The position numbers and the translations under genes are program-made. A stretch of 60,959 nt of DNA, taken from assembly GCA_042408445.1 (NCBI GenBank), contig JBHORC010000033.1, positions 1-60,959 of the forward strand. Reading direction: 5' to 3'. The DNA comes from CF-46 sp042408445 (lineage in GTDB: Bacteria > Chloroflexota > Limnocylindria > Limnocylindrales > CSP1-4). The notes below the pieces were generated by a model that saw nothing but the letters and a program-made list of their open reading frames with translations, did not search any database and was not told where the DNA came from. This document shows positions 35,468 through 44,068 of the stretch, piece after piece. Within the stretch, counting starts at the first letter, position 1; each line of letters begins with the position of its first letter.

Positions 35468-35755
35468 GTCGGCAACGCCACGTGGACGCTCACGTTTCGC
35501 CGCAGCTGACCCGGAACGGGAGCCGCGAGGTCACCTCCTAGGGGCGGACCGAGGGAACCACTCGTCGGCGTCCTTTGTTGGGTAACGCGGAACGTCGGGT
35601 GCAGAAACTCCATGCGCTGCTCCAAAAGGACGTCGGGTGGTCGCGTCATCGGTGGCCCCCAAGCCTCATCAGGCAGCCCTCGGCGCACCGACGCATTCAG
35701 CCACTATGACGGCATCGTGTGCAGTGCCGGCGCCGAAGTGGTCTAGATTGCCCTC

Positions 35756-36217
35756 GTGCAGCGCCACAGGCTCGTCGGACTTTTGGTTGCCGTCGCGATC
35801 ATCGCGGTGACCGGCCTGATCGTCATTCGCTTTGTCGAGAAGACAAACGACTGCTCCGACCTTGGCGGCACACTTTCCGGGACCGGGCGAATGGGGCCGC
35901 TCCAGTGCCACCTGCCGGACGGCTCCGTCATTGCCATGTAGGCGCCCGACAGACTGGTATCTCCGGAGTCCGGACGCGCCCGGGCGCTACCGCCTCGGTG
36001 CGAAGGCGTGCAGCAGGGCTTCGACAACGTCGTGATCACCTACCCGGTGGGCAGCCTCGGTGCCGTTGGGTCGATCGCCGGGCACGCCGTTCGGTGTGGC
36101 ACGCCCGAGCTCCAGCTCGCGTTCCACGAGTCCGCGGCGCCCAGGGCGATCGACCGCCAGGACATGGCGCTGCTCGCCGCGGCCTTGGATCTGCCCCTGC
36201 CGCAGACGTACCGCTGA
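35756..36217 (+). pseudogene. small membrane-anchored protein interrupted by an in-frame TAG
   Basis: GTG 35756 is 6 nt after TAGATT (35744-35749). The first 61 codons give a helix (LVGLLVAVAIIAVTGLIVIRF) and a Cys-containing exported segment (NDCSDLGG, QCHLPDG), ending at TAG 35939-35941. The same frame then runs on without stops to 36217 (VQQGFDNVVITYPVGSLG, then VRCGTPELQLAFHES), clearly protein-like from about 36008. Most simply one gene of about 154 codons with a nonsense mutation; a short protein plus an unrelated fragment is the alternative. Confidence 0.5.
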
Positions 36218-36253
36218 TTCGTGCGCGAACGAACATTGACGCGGCACGTCCGC

Positions 36254-36718
36254 CTAGGCGCGCCCGATTTCGTCGACCTGCACGCCGAGCGTGTAGTAGC
36301 AGGGAGACGGGTCGCCGTGGACCTCGATGACCGATCCCTTGATCGTCACCCGGTCGCCCTTGCGAAGCGCGACGTCCCCGCGGATGTCGAGCAGGACCCC
36401 TGTTGGCTCATCGAAGTGCATTCCGTTCGGCCATCGAGCGATCGGGATCTGGCGCGGGGGGCCGGCCTGAAGGTTGTCGGGGAGCGCCTTCCGCCAGTCA
36501 CTGCCCTCGAAGACAAGCACTGGCCAGCCGCCCTGACACTGGTCGATGGTCGCAGCGCCCGCGACGGGTCGCGGCAGGCGCGGGAGGATCAACGCGGTGG
36601 CAACGAGCGCCCCAACGATGAGCACCACCCAGAGGCGGCGCCGCGACAAGATCTTGTCCAACCAGGCGCCCTCAACGCGTATCCCAAGAGCTGGTCGAGC
36701 ATGCCCTGACCGCCCCAT
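36254..36718 (-). CDS. membrane-anchored OB-like small protein
   Basis: 154 aa. Basic N-terminus, one helix (LWVVLIVGALVATALIL, about 29-46) and an exported domain with strands typical of small OB folds (GVLLDIRGDVALRKGDRVTIKGSVIEV) and two cysteines (DQCQGGW, SPCYYTL). ATG 36718, GAGG about 8 nt upstream. Function unknown. Confidence 0.65.
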   Translation of the reverse strand: MGRSGHARPALGIRVEGAWLDKILSRRRLWVVLIVGALVATALILPRLPRPVAGAATIDQCQGGWPVLVFEGSDWRKALPDNLQAGPPRQIPIARWPNGMHFDEPTGVLLDIRGDVALRKGDRVTIKGSVIEVHGDPSPCYYTLGVQVDEIGRA

Positions 36719-36751
36719 CGGGTTGTCCTCGCGATCAACATCGACGCCGTG

Positions 36752-37288
36752 TCAAGGCTCTGGCGGTGGGAGCGATTTCGTCACCCCAGATGCGTCGGCA
36801 CCGGACACATCGAAATAGCCCGTCCCGCCGTTCAGAACGGTGCACACGGGATTTCGCAAAACCCCGGCATCGGCTGGCGCTGGACTCCCCGTGGGAAAGC
36901 GGAGGGTGCCGCGGAGTTGTAGCAGCCACATCGGCTTGTCGGTCTGGATCTCGGCTTGACTGCGCGGGACCGGCACGTATTGCCAGGCGTCCCGGGCGTG
37001 CGCGATGCGGCCACCGGCTGTCACCTCAACGTCCATGCGACCGACGGCACACCCCTCGAGGACGGTCGCTGCCTCCGGTGACGGGCGCGAAAGCGACACG
37101 GGCTGAATCGACGGGTCAACCGCCGGCAGACACCGCTCGTAGATGTCCGACCACGGGCAGTCCGATGGTCCCACCGATCTTGCCGAGGGCGGCGCCGTAC
37201 GAAGTGCGCCTGGCCTAGCTGAAGGCGTCGATATCGGTGCACAGCCAACAGCGAAAAGAATGATCAGGGCAACCGCCGGGGACTTGAT
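36752..37288 (-). CDS. putative lipoprotein with apparent ATC start codon
   Basis: The frame contains a complete lipoprotein signal peptide, KSPAVALIILFAVGC, with Cys at position 16, followed by a Ser/Pro tether and a folded domain with several cysteines. No ATG, GTG or TTG precedes the signal peptide in frame. GGAGGT (rc of 37295-37300) stands 6 nt before an ATC codon at 37288, exactly where a start is expected. Either ATC is used, or an ATG has mutated and the gene is weakened. The first conventional start, GTG 37174, would lose the signal peptide. Confidence 0.55.
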   Translation of the reverse strand: MKSPAVALIILFAVGCAPISTPSARPGALRTAPPSARSVGPSDCPWSDIYERCLPAVDPSIQPVSLSRPSPEAATVLEGCAVGRMDVEVTAGGRIAHARDAWQYVPVPRSQAEIQTDKPMWLLQLRGTLRFPTGSPAPADAGVLRNPVCTVLNGGTGYFDVSGADASGVTKSLPPPEP

Positions 37289-37360
37289 CCGTGTACCTCC
37301 GACGTGCGGGTGGCTGGCGGGCTGACGCCATCTATTCCCGGGAAGTTCCGCTTCTCTCGC

Positions 37361-37385
37361 AAAGCGTTCGTGAATGTCACCCTGG
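37361..37385 (-). repeat. recurring 3'-end element, copy 2
   Basis: Minus strand reads GGTGACATTCACGAACGCTT, 18 nt beyond the stop of the broken gene at 37404. Confidence 0.5.
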
Positions 37386-37403
37386 CGGCGGGCGGAGGGA
37401 TAT

Positions 37404-37626
37404 TCAGCGAGCGTTTGGAGGCGTCAGTCTCGTGACTTCGCAGTGGTAGCAGGCATCAACGCCGTCCACTCGCTTGTGCCAGTCGTGATTTTCCACAGTC
37501 TCTGGCCTTCGGCACGACCAACCCAAGTCGGTAGTACAAGACATTCGGAGTGTGGACCCTAAGCCATCCGCGCCATCGGGCATTGCGGATGCTGAATGGC
37601 TGGTCAGCGGGATCATGATCGGACAC
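37404..37626 (-). pseudogene. frameshifted small gene with Cys/His motif
   Basis: GTG 37626 lies 6 nt after TATCCT (rc of 37633-37638). One frame reads VSDHDPADQPFSIRNARWRG and LYYRLGLVVPKARDC, then loses sense near 37495; a second frame continues with HDWHKRVDGVDACYHCEVTR to the stop at 37404. A single indel joins the two. CYHC suggests a zinc site. Recently broken gene. Confidence 0.45.
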
Positions 37627-37652
37627 CGTCGCAGGATAGGTCGCGGGCCGAT

Positions 37653-37679
37653 CCGCCAACGTGCCGGAATGTCACCCGG
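37653..37679 (-). repeat. recurring 3'-end element, copy 3
   Basis: Minus strand GGTGACATTCCGGCACGTTG; its TGA is the stop codon of the gene at 37672-38085. Confidence 0.55.
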
Positions 37680-38085
37680 CGTTACGCTGCTCATCCTCTG
37701 CGATCAGCGCCTGGGTTTCGAGCATGAAGCTACCAGCTGCTCGATCATCCGGCTGCCCCATCGCTAGACCGGGAGCATCGCCCAGGAGCCGGTCCCAGAA
37801 GCCCGGTTCCAACCACGCCGGTGGCGCGATGGAGACCGAACCGTCCGCAGTAGCGGCGCACTGCCACCGGACAGACAGTCGAGGGTCCGTTACTTCGAAC
37901 ATGGTTGGGGGAAACAGGCCGAATTCGATGCCGCCCTCGTCGGTTAGCAGACGGTAGTTCGTGCCAAGGTGGGGCAAACACTCGATGGACAGAACGACGT
38001 ACTCACGGCCGATCGTGAGCCAGCCCGATGCGGCAGGGTGGCGCTCGCCGACCGAATAGTTCAGCGCAGTGCAGCGGACCCTCAC
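37672..38085 (-). CDS. hypothetical protein, immunity-like, leaderless
   Basis: 137 aa, no signal. The opening RVRCTALNYS then LTIGREYVVLSIE, YRLLTDEGGIEFGLFPPTMFEVTD and a C-terminal WLEPGFWDRLLGD resemble small SH3-like proteins that are abundant among single-gene immunity or accessory cassettes; I cannot name the family. GTG 38085 is 6 nt after TACCCT (rc of 38092-38097). The stop lies in the recurring element. Confidence 0.6.
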   Translation of the reverse strand: MRVRCTALNYSVGERHPAASGWLTIGREYVVLSIECLPHLGTNYRLLTDEGGIEFGLFPPTMFEVTDPRLSVRWQCAATADGSVSIAPPAWLEPGFWDRLLGDAPGLAMGQPDDRAAGSFMLETQALIAEDEQRNAG

Positions 38086-38114
38086 GATTGAAGGGTACGA
38101 GTCTCTGAAGTCCC

Positions 38115-38137
38115 AAAGGGTCCGCCAATGTCACTCG
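38115..38137 (-). repeat. recurring 3'-end element, copy 4
   Basis: Minus strand GAGTGACATTGGCGGACCCT; its TGA is the stop codon of the gene at 38131-38523. Confidence 0.55.
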
Positions 38138-38523
38138 ACCGGATTAATCGGACCGCTCGCGGTCGAAGGGTCCCTTCGGAGGGCCCATCGATACCACCAT
38201 TGGACGGGTGGCAGCCATAAGATGAACGATCCAAGCCACGCCAGTGCGATCAGGCCAGCGATGACGTACGCGATCCCGTCTAACGCAATCCACGCCACCA
38301 GGATCAAGCCGGCAAGCGGCACGGTCCAACTCGCGATGTCGCGCTGCGCAACGCCATCGGCCCACCACACGCTCGCCCCGAAGCCGGCCACGGATCCAGC
38401 CAAAAGCACGCCAGCGACCTTGCCGTGAATCACTCCCGCGATCACCGCCGCACCGACGATCGCAATGAGAAGCGCAAGGGCGTATGGGGCCGACCGCTTG
38501 GATAAACCCGGAGCGAAGTCCAT
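38131..38523 (-). CDS. four-helix small membrane protein, leaderless
   Basis: 130 aa. Helices at about 15-33, 37-55, 63-83 and 85-105, then a short basic tail. ATG 38523 is 7 nt after TATCGT (rc of 38531-38536). Stop codon embedded in the recurring element. Function unknown. Confidence 0.65.
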   Translation of the reverse strand: MDFAPGLSKRSAPYALALLIAIVGAAVIAGVIHGKVAGVLLAGSVAGFGASVWWADGVAQRDIASWTVPLAGLILVAWIALDGIAYVIAGLIALAWLGSFILWLPPVQWWYRWALRRDPSTASGPINPVE

Positions 38524-38566
38524 CGACCCGACGATAGCAGCCGGCCGGGATAGCACGGCATCGTCA

Positions 38567-38593
38567 GTAAGCGTCCGCCGATGTCACTCGAGG
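38567..38593 (-). repeat. recurring 3'-end element, copy 5
   Basis: Minus strand GAGTGACATCGGCGGACGCT; its TGA is the stop codon of the gene at 38584. Confidence 0.55.
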
Positions 38594-38894
38594 TCTGGAA
38601 CGAACCTGAAGCGCCCTGGTCGCGCTGGCCTCCGCGCGATCAGTGGACTCTCGGTCAGCGAAAAGCCGGAGAACGCGAACTCGTAGAAGGGCCACAGCCC
38701 CAAGCGAAGAAAGAACCGGCCATCCGATACGACGCAGTCGATCGCCAGCGTGACCAGTCGATCGCGCCTATCGACCGTGACCTCGTCGAACCGCCCGTCG
38801 TGTAGGGACAAGCGCGGTCGGTCGTGAGCGCCGCCAACTTCGGCGGAATGGTCGGAGCTGGGTCTCGGTAGCGGGCTAGGAACCGTTCGAACAT
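38584..38894 (-). pseudogene. frameshifted small gene
   Basis: ATG 38894 follows TACGCT (rc of 38902-38907) by 7 nt and begins MFERFLARYRDPAPTIPPKL; sense is lost near 38815, where a second frame takes over (LSLHDGRFDEVTVDRRDRL, then LRLGLWPFYEFAFSGFSL) and runs to 38584. One indel restores a protein of about 103 aa. If TTG 38811 is used, a 75-aa product remains. Confidence 0.45.
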
Positions 38895-38970
38895 GGCATT
38901 GAGCGTACCCGCGGGCAAGAGCGGCGGCTTAAGCGCAGCGACGCCACACGTCACGCCACGCCGGCTCACT

Positions 38971-38993
38971 CAGCGTGCGGGAATGCACTCAGG
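38971..38993 (-). repeat. recurring 3'-end element, copy 6 (degenerate)
   Basis: Minus strand CCTGAGTGCATTCCCGCACG; one base shorter than the others, 12 nt beyond the stop at 39005. Confidence 0.45.
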
Positions 38994-39004
38994 CAGCGCA
39001 GACC

Positions 39005-39238
39005 TCATAGCAGTAGCTCGAAGGTCGGCCGCGAGCTGTGCAGAAGCCAGTCACGAGGAATGCGCACGCCGGTGATTCGTTCCATTACGCCGAGCATCGA
39101 CGCTCGAGGCCGCTCGGCCCCCCACGGAAACCCGACCTCTTCAGGCAGGGGAGCATCAGCCGAGTCGTAAAGCAGACCTCCGCTACCGGTTGCGCACGCC
39201 CCTGGATTCACCGACGCGGGCTGGACCTGCCCGCCCAT
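39005..39238 (-). pseudogene. 3' fragment of a DUF6461-like gene
   Basis: The last ~30 residues (VMERITGVRIPRDWLLHSS and on) resemble the C-terminal helix-strand of DUF6461 proteins (ERITGVRLT...), while the N-terminal part is not protein-like and no start with SD or TANNNT box is seen. Probably the remnant of a deleted gene. Confidence 0.35.
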
Positions 39239-40246
39239 CGCGCCCGCCTACGACGCGCCGCGCCATGCCTTCAGCACGCGTCGGCCGCGATGGGCGCGAC
39301 GGTTCCGCGCCGACGGCGCGCGATCGCATTCCGCCTGCGCCTTCGCCCCTCTGACGACGTAGTACGCCAAGAGCACGTCCGCCAACGCGCGGAGCGGCAG
39401 GAGGCCGTCGAGCGAGCCGCCGCCGGTGGCCTCGAATCTTCGTCGTCCTCGTGGTGTCGGGGAATATCGGGTGACAGCGCGGTACGAGCCTACGTCCCGT
39501 CCTCGACCGCAGCCAATCGCTCGGCTACGGAGTCGTTCGGCGATGGCCGCATTGCCTTGAATCGGTCTTGCCACGTACGGCCGGGGCATGTGGGAGGCCA
39601 GGATCTGATCGAGACCCGGGCTGAGCGTCAAGTCGCATCCCACGCTATGAGTGGATCGTGTGGTTCTTGGAACCGGAACAGCAGCCCATCCCAGCAGTCT
39701 CGCCTCCTCGGCCAGGTGGCGAGACATCTCTGGGCGGAGCGGCCAGAGCGCAAGCAGCAGCGCCAGACGCCGTCCGACGACACAGCAGCTTTGGCGTCAA
39801 CGCAAGATCCAATACGTCCGAGCCACCGGCGGCCGAGCCATCGCAGGCGGACATCGACGCACGAGTCGAGCTCGGCTCAGTGAGTCGCGAATCGATGTGG
39901 CCGATCACTCCCCACCTCGGGGCGAGCGAGTCCCCGATCGAACCCTCAGGATCCGCGCTCGACCGGCGCGGATCCTTCGCTTCCACCAGCCACGACGCGT
40001 GCCGCACTTGTGGGTCGAGGTCCGTTCGATGTCCCGGTCCTCGCCAGCGTCGACCTTCGGCGACTGTCCTGGCAGGGGCGACGACCGGCTGGAGCTCGTC
40101 GCCGAGGCGTTCAAACCTGTCGCTCGACTCCCGACAATCGTCGGCGACGAACCGCACATCCTTCGTTGCCGACGACGGCCTTCATGATTGCCGTCGAGAT
40201 CAGGACGGCCTTTGTCGGCGAACGTGGCGATACCGCATCGGTCCGT
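39239..40246. other. about 1 kb without an intact gene
   Basis: Both strands have frames of 100-280 codons, but their translations are Arg/Ser/Pro-rich, lack hydrophobic cores and have no plausible starts. Most likely decayed cassette DNA. No insertion-sequence ends or hairpins were seen. Confidence 0.5.
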
Positions 40247-40678
40247 TCACCGAACGCGACTGTCTGCAGGGGGAGAACCCTCGCACGGTGATGGCAACAC
40301 GAGTTCGTGGAAGATGTGGGTCGAGGTGATCGTGATTGCCGGATCGACCGCTGAATCCGCGACCATGTAGATGTCGGAGAGGACACTGACCGAATCCGCC
40401 GGGGCGGACGCCGAGGGGGCGAGTTGGAGGCGCCTGTCGCTGAGATCGATGGCGGCCTTGGCACAAGCGGCGATGAACCACCGGGTGCCGCTTGGCGTGA
40501 CGACGACGACGTCGGTCGTGGTTCTGTTGTCCAGCGTCAGAAATCTTGTGCGATTGCCACACGCGACGGAAATAGTCTCAAGGACCAACGCCAGCGACAG
40601 CGCGACGATCGCGTGCCGGCTGTGCGCTGCCGCCGATCGACGAGCCGACAGCGTGGCGCGCACAAGCCGGACATTCAT
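40247..40678 (-). CDS. putative lipoprotein
   Basis: 143 aa from ATG 40678. Basic N-region, hydrophobic core HAIVALSLALVLETIS and lipobox-like SVAC (Cys40). The mature domain is beta-rich (FLTLDNRTTTDVVVVTPSGT) with two cysteines. Function unknown. Confidence 0.6.
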   Translation of the reverse strand: MNVRLVRATLSARRSAAAHSRHAIVALSLALVLETISVACGNRTRFLTLDNRTTTDVVVVTPSGTRWFIAACAKAAIDLSDRRLQLAPSASAPADSVSVLSDIYMVADSAVDPAITITSTHIFHELVLPSPCEGSPPADSRVR

Positions 40679-40821
40679 GGCCGTGTCTCGCCAGCTCGTG
40701 TCAGTGCCGGGTTTCTACGCTCATGGCCTCGGTACGGCATACGCACGTCCAGACACGTGGTGACGGTAGTGCCACAGTCGGTTTCAACGGTCTCCTCCAT
40801 TCGCTCTTCGGCTTCTAGGCC

Positions 40822-41121
40822 ATGAACGGAACACTGATCTTCATTGCCGTTGGCATTCTCGCCATCCTGGCGCAATCAAGGTTCTTCGACGAATTGGCGG
40901 CCGTCGATCGGTCCGTTCGAAGCGATCGCGACCTGGGCGAAACGCTTCGCGGCGAGCCAAACCGTGTCGTTCCCGTCGTTGTCCACGAAACGCGTCGCCG
41001 ACTCCGCGCACTCGCTCATCGGCATCCGGAGCCTCACGTTGAGAGATGGCGTCTAATCACAATCGCGGCGCTTGCGACCGTCGTCGCAGTTTTCCTATCG
41101 CCGTTGTTCGGTGTCCGGTAG
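40822..41121 (+). CDS. small membrane protein
   Basis: 99 aa; helices at the two ends (about 4-20 and 78-96) with a charged Arg/Glu middle that would lie in the cytoplasm. ATG 40822. No family recognised. Confidence 0.5.
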   Translation: MNGTLIFIAVGILAILAQSRFFDELAAVDRSVRSDRDLGETLRGEPNRVVPVVVHETRRRLRALAHRHPEPHVERWRLITIAALATVVAVFLSPLFGVR

Positions 41122-41521
41122 TGGGTCAGTTTCACGACCGCGACGACGACTCACGTGGTTCTCGTGGCCCCTTCATCCGCGAATACTTGGAACCATCGCT
41201 GAGGTCAGAGGGCCGCATGAACGACAGCACGGCGAGGCGAGCGAGGCCATGGCTGCCGCAGATCTGGCTGGGCTATGCGATCTTCTGGCTGGTCGGGGTG
41301 GGGATTGACCCAGGACCCCGGGTATGCCGATGCCCGCCGGGCGGGCCATCGAGGGCGAGACGCCGGAACGCGCGACGCGCTATGCCGCGGCCACGCAACG
41401 CGCTGCGGCGGGCTTCGCTGCGCTCGCGGAACTGTGGCCACCCGCAAAGCCATCATCCGCAGGTCCCGTTCCCGCTCCGCGAGCCCCCGCTCCCACGGCA
41501 CGGCCACGAGCCACACGCGGA
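41122..41521. other. 400 nt with a probable decayed membrane gene
   Basis: ATG 41217 begins MNDSTARRARPWLPQIWLGY followed by a short helix (AIFWLVGVGI), after which the frame turns to Arg/Pro noise; another frame (from about 41324) is more protein-like for some 40 codons. Looks like a frameshifted remnant. Confidence 0.3.
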
Positions 41522-41797
41522 TCACAGACCCCATCGACGGAACCTGTCCATGACTCGCTCCGACAGGGCAGCCGCGACGAACCCGACGCCCAACGAAATG
41601 ATCGACACCATCACGACCAACGGCCAGGTCACGTAGGCGGGATCAGTCAGCGGGATGAGTCCGGCGCCGAGGGCGTAGGCGAACCAGCCGCCCACGCCGA
41701 GCTCGATCGGTCCCGCGACCAGCGCGATTGCGGTCGCCCATGGCCGCCGGCCAGCCACGAGCCGGAGCGCCGCCACCGAGGTTGCACCCATAGCCAC
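41522..41797 (-). CDS. small three-helix membrane protein
   Basis: About 91 aa from GTG 41797 (ATG 41791 also possible); a GAGGGGGG tract upstream may be the SD. Helices VAALRLVAG..AIALVAGPIELGVGG, AYALGAGLI and VTWPLVVMVSIISLGVGFVA. Basic C-terminus. Function unknown. Confidence 0.5.
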   Translation of the reverse strand: MAMGATSVAALRLVAGRRPWATAIALVAGPIELGVGGWFAYALGAGLIPLTDPAYVTWPLVVMVSIISLGVGFVAAALSERVMDRFRRWGL

Positions 41798-41986
41798 CGC
41801 AGTGAGCCCCCCTCGCGCCGAATCGCGATCGTGTTCACGCCTGGATGGAAGTAGTTTGCATTCGGGTCTGGAGTAAACGTCCGGTATGGCGGATCGACAC
41901 TGCACGGAGTGCGGCGCGTCCCCGTTCTGACATGTGTTGCCATCCGGTGGTGAATCCCCGAGAGCCTGCGTGCCGGCCTGACCGCG

Positions 41987-42289
41987 CTACTCGCGAAGGC
42001 GGTCTTCCGCTTCGCGGATCATCCGCTGTCGCCATCGTTCGCGGCCTTCGACCTCCAACCAATGGAGCCGCCAGAGAAGGAAACCAGCCGCGACTGCTCC
42101 GACGCCCATCACCGAGCCGGTTGTCAAGCGCGGGTCGGCGGGTGCTCCGATCGAGGATGCTGCAAGTGCCGGAATGCCGACCAGGAGGATGACGACGAAC
42201 TCGCGCCATCGACGGCGGTAGATCTCGGCGGACGCGGTTCTTGCCGAGGCCGACGGATCGACCAATCGCTCACGCCAGTCCCGCGGCAT
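41987..42289 (-). CDS. small two-helix membrane protein
   Basis: 100 aa from ATG 42289, directly preceded by GGAGGGG. Amphipathic N-terminus (RDWRERLVDPSASARTASAE), helices FVVILLVGIPALAASSIGA and GVGAVAAGFLLWRLHWL, charged C-terminal tail. Function unknown. Confidence 0.55.
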   Translation of the reverse strand: MPRDWRERLVDPSASARTASAEIYRRRWREFVVILLVGIPALAASSIGAPADPRLTTGSVMGVGAVAAGFLLWRLHWLEVEGRERWRQRMIREAEDRLRE

Positions 42290-42507
42290 CCCCTCCAGAC
42301 GAGGCGGCTGCCGACAGCGAGTCCGGCTACCCCGAGTCGCGCGAGCCCGACAATCACGGCACACTCCCAGAGTGCAACAGAAGGCGACTCGGTCACGCGT
42401 GCCACCGCCCGCGTGTCGTGGCGGGCGGACGTTCGCAAAGTGAGCGCGTTTGGCCGAACGGTCGGGTGCTTGCGCGGTGACGACGTCGGAGCGACGCTCG
42501 TCGCGCA

Positions 42508-43251
42508 GTGATCTCCGAACCGGCCTTCCGCACGGTCTTCGACGTCAGTGAGCGCATCCCGATCGTGATCGCGGGATGGATCTCGCTCCTGCTGCTCGGC
42601 GTCTCGATTGTGACCTTCGCGGTGCCGTCCTGGCGGGCTGCACTCTTGCGTCGATGGTGGCTCGCACTCGTCGCCGTGGTCCCGCTCTACACGATCGTCT
42701 CCGCTCAGTCGCACATGATTTGGCCGTTCGTCTGGGGCGCTGCGTGGGTGATGATTGGAGCGGCGAACGAGGTTCGCGGGAAGCGCTTGCGGTGGTCCCC
42801 GCGGCTGGGCGGATCCGTCGCAGCGCCCGGAACGACGGGCCTCATCGCCGCGGCAGTGCTTCTCGCGTTCGCGCTGCTCGGAGGCCTGTCCCAACACCAG
42901 GCGCCTGCGCTCCTGGCCCAGTTGAACGCCGGCGACGCGACCGTGCTGTCTGGACGAGTGCAGGGGTACGTGGAAGTCTCGCCGGCCGGCAAGAACGATT
43001 GCTTCTCCGTCGCCGAGCGCCGGTTCTGCGTCTCCGACTGGATCTTGGACACTCCCGGTTTCCGCCAGACGAAGTTCAGCGGGACACCGATTGCCGACGG
43101 CGACCTCGTGCGTCTGTCGGTGATCGGAAACGCGATCGTTCGCGTCGAGGTCGCCGCGCCGACGACAACATCGCGGCTCCCTAAGACCGTGTCCTTGCTA
43201 GCGGTCCAGGTCGCCGGCGCGCGCGATCACGGAGCTAGATCCGGATCGTGA
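42508..43251 (+). CDS. membrane protein with small C-terminal beta domain
   Basis: 247 aa. Four helices (about 20-40, 48-68, 70-85, 108-127), then an exported domain (TVLSGRVQGYVEVSPAGK, ERRFCVSDW, GDLVRLSVIGNAIVRVEV) like an OB fold with two cysteines. Start GTG 42508. The GTGA overlap with the next short gene implies coupling. Confidence 0.65.
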   Translation: MISEPAFRTVFDVSERIPIVIAGWISLLLLGVSIVTFAVPSWRAALLRRWWLALVAVVPLYTIVSAQSHMIWPFVWGAAWVMIGAANEVRGKRLRWSPRLGGSVAAPGTTGLIAAAVLLAFALLGGLSQHQAPALLAQLNAGDATVLSGRVQGYVEVSPAGKNDCFSVAERRFCVSDWILDTPGFRQTKFSGTPIADGDLVRLSVIGNAIVRVEVAAPTTTSRLPKTVSLLAVQVAGARDHGARSGS

Positions 43252-43543
43252 GCCTCCTCTTCATCGCCGGGATGGCGTTCACGACGGTGGCCCAAGGGCT
43301 CTTCTTCCGGGCGCTGTCACGCCAGGACTCCGCGGCATTCACGAGCGACGACGAAGTCCTCGACGAGCCTTCGGGCAGTTGCCGTCGCGGTTCCTCCCGA
43401 TCATGACCAGGGCCACTGGTTCACGCCTCCGCGCCCTCGTCAGGTCGTCCCCAGACCGGAACGTCGAGCGACTCCGGTGGCTTGCGCTCCTGTCGATCGG
43501 CTTGGCTTTCGGGCTGTTCATCTACGACAGCATCTCGAACTGA
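43248..43543 (+). pseudogene. two-helix membrane protein split by a frameshift (or two overlapping micro-genes)
   Basis: GTG 43248 overlaps the previous stop (GTGA) and encodes SLLFIAGMAFTTVAQGLFFR and an acidic loop before TGA at 43404-43406. ATG 43403 overlaps that stop (ATGA) and encodes 46 aa ending LRWLALLSIGLAFGLFIYD. The second frame is protein-like already upstream of its ATG (FGQLPSRFLPIM), which suggests one original protein of about 98 aa broken, or recoded, near 43380. Confidence 0.45.
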
Positions 43544-43628
43544 GAGGCGCTCCGCCGACAAACCATTCCCTTGTTCCATCAGGTTCGCGGGCGTGCGTAG
43601 AGCGCGGTAGGCGGCTACCGTCCGCCCC

Positions 43629-44006
43629 GTGCACGAAGCCACGATCATGACTGTCCTCGCGTTCTTCGCGATCCTCCTGGTCGGGTCCGTTCTCGGGGTC
43701 CCGACGTTTCCGCTAGCGATGCTGATCGCCGTCGTTCGGTTCCTGTGTGTCCGGCGATCGGGCGGCGTCGCACGCGATCGTGAACCGCTCGTGACGGACG
43801 TCGCGATGATCATCAGCGGGCCGATCGTCGTCGCGATCTCGTACTCGATCCGGTTCAACGACATCCCCTATCGACCCGGCGACTACCGCGCGACGCCCGC
43901 GTACAACGACGGGATCTTCGCGGTGGGCTTGATCGTCGGAGTGATTCTCGTCGTGGTCGGCTCGTTCCGGCTCGCGCAGGGCCTACTTGACCGGCGACGC
44001 CGCTAG
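43629..44006 (+). CDS. membrane protein, leaderless
   Basis: 125 aa, helices at about 6-25, 26-42, 57-73 and 92-115, with a polar loop (RFNDIPYRPGDYRATPAYND) between the third and fourth. GTG 43629 is 7 nt after TACCGT (43616-43621). No family recognised. Confidence 0.65.
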   Translation: MHEATIMTVLAFFAILLVGSVLGVPTFPLAMLIAVVRFLCVRRSGGVARDREPLVTDVAMIISGPIVVAISYSIRFNDIPYRPGDYRATPAYNDGIFAVGLIVGVILVVVGSFRLAQGLLDRRRR

Positions 44007-44068
44007 GCATCGGGAGTCGCCGCAGCCCTTGCACAAGCATTGCTACGTGACGTTCTCGCCGCCCACCA

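Noticed and set aside
37361..38993. Integron attC sites
   Set aside because: The recurring element lacks the RYYYAAC/GTTRRRY core pair and no integron integrase is visible; described instead as an unclassified element.
39645..40157. 170-codon minus-strand frame
   Set aside because: Skewed composition, no start signal and no hydrophobic core; treated as decayed DNA.
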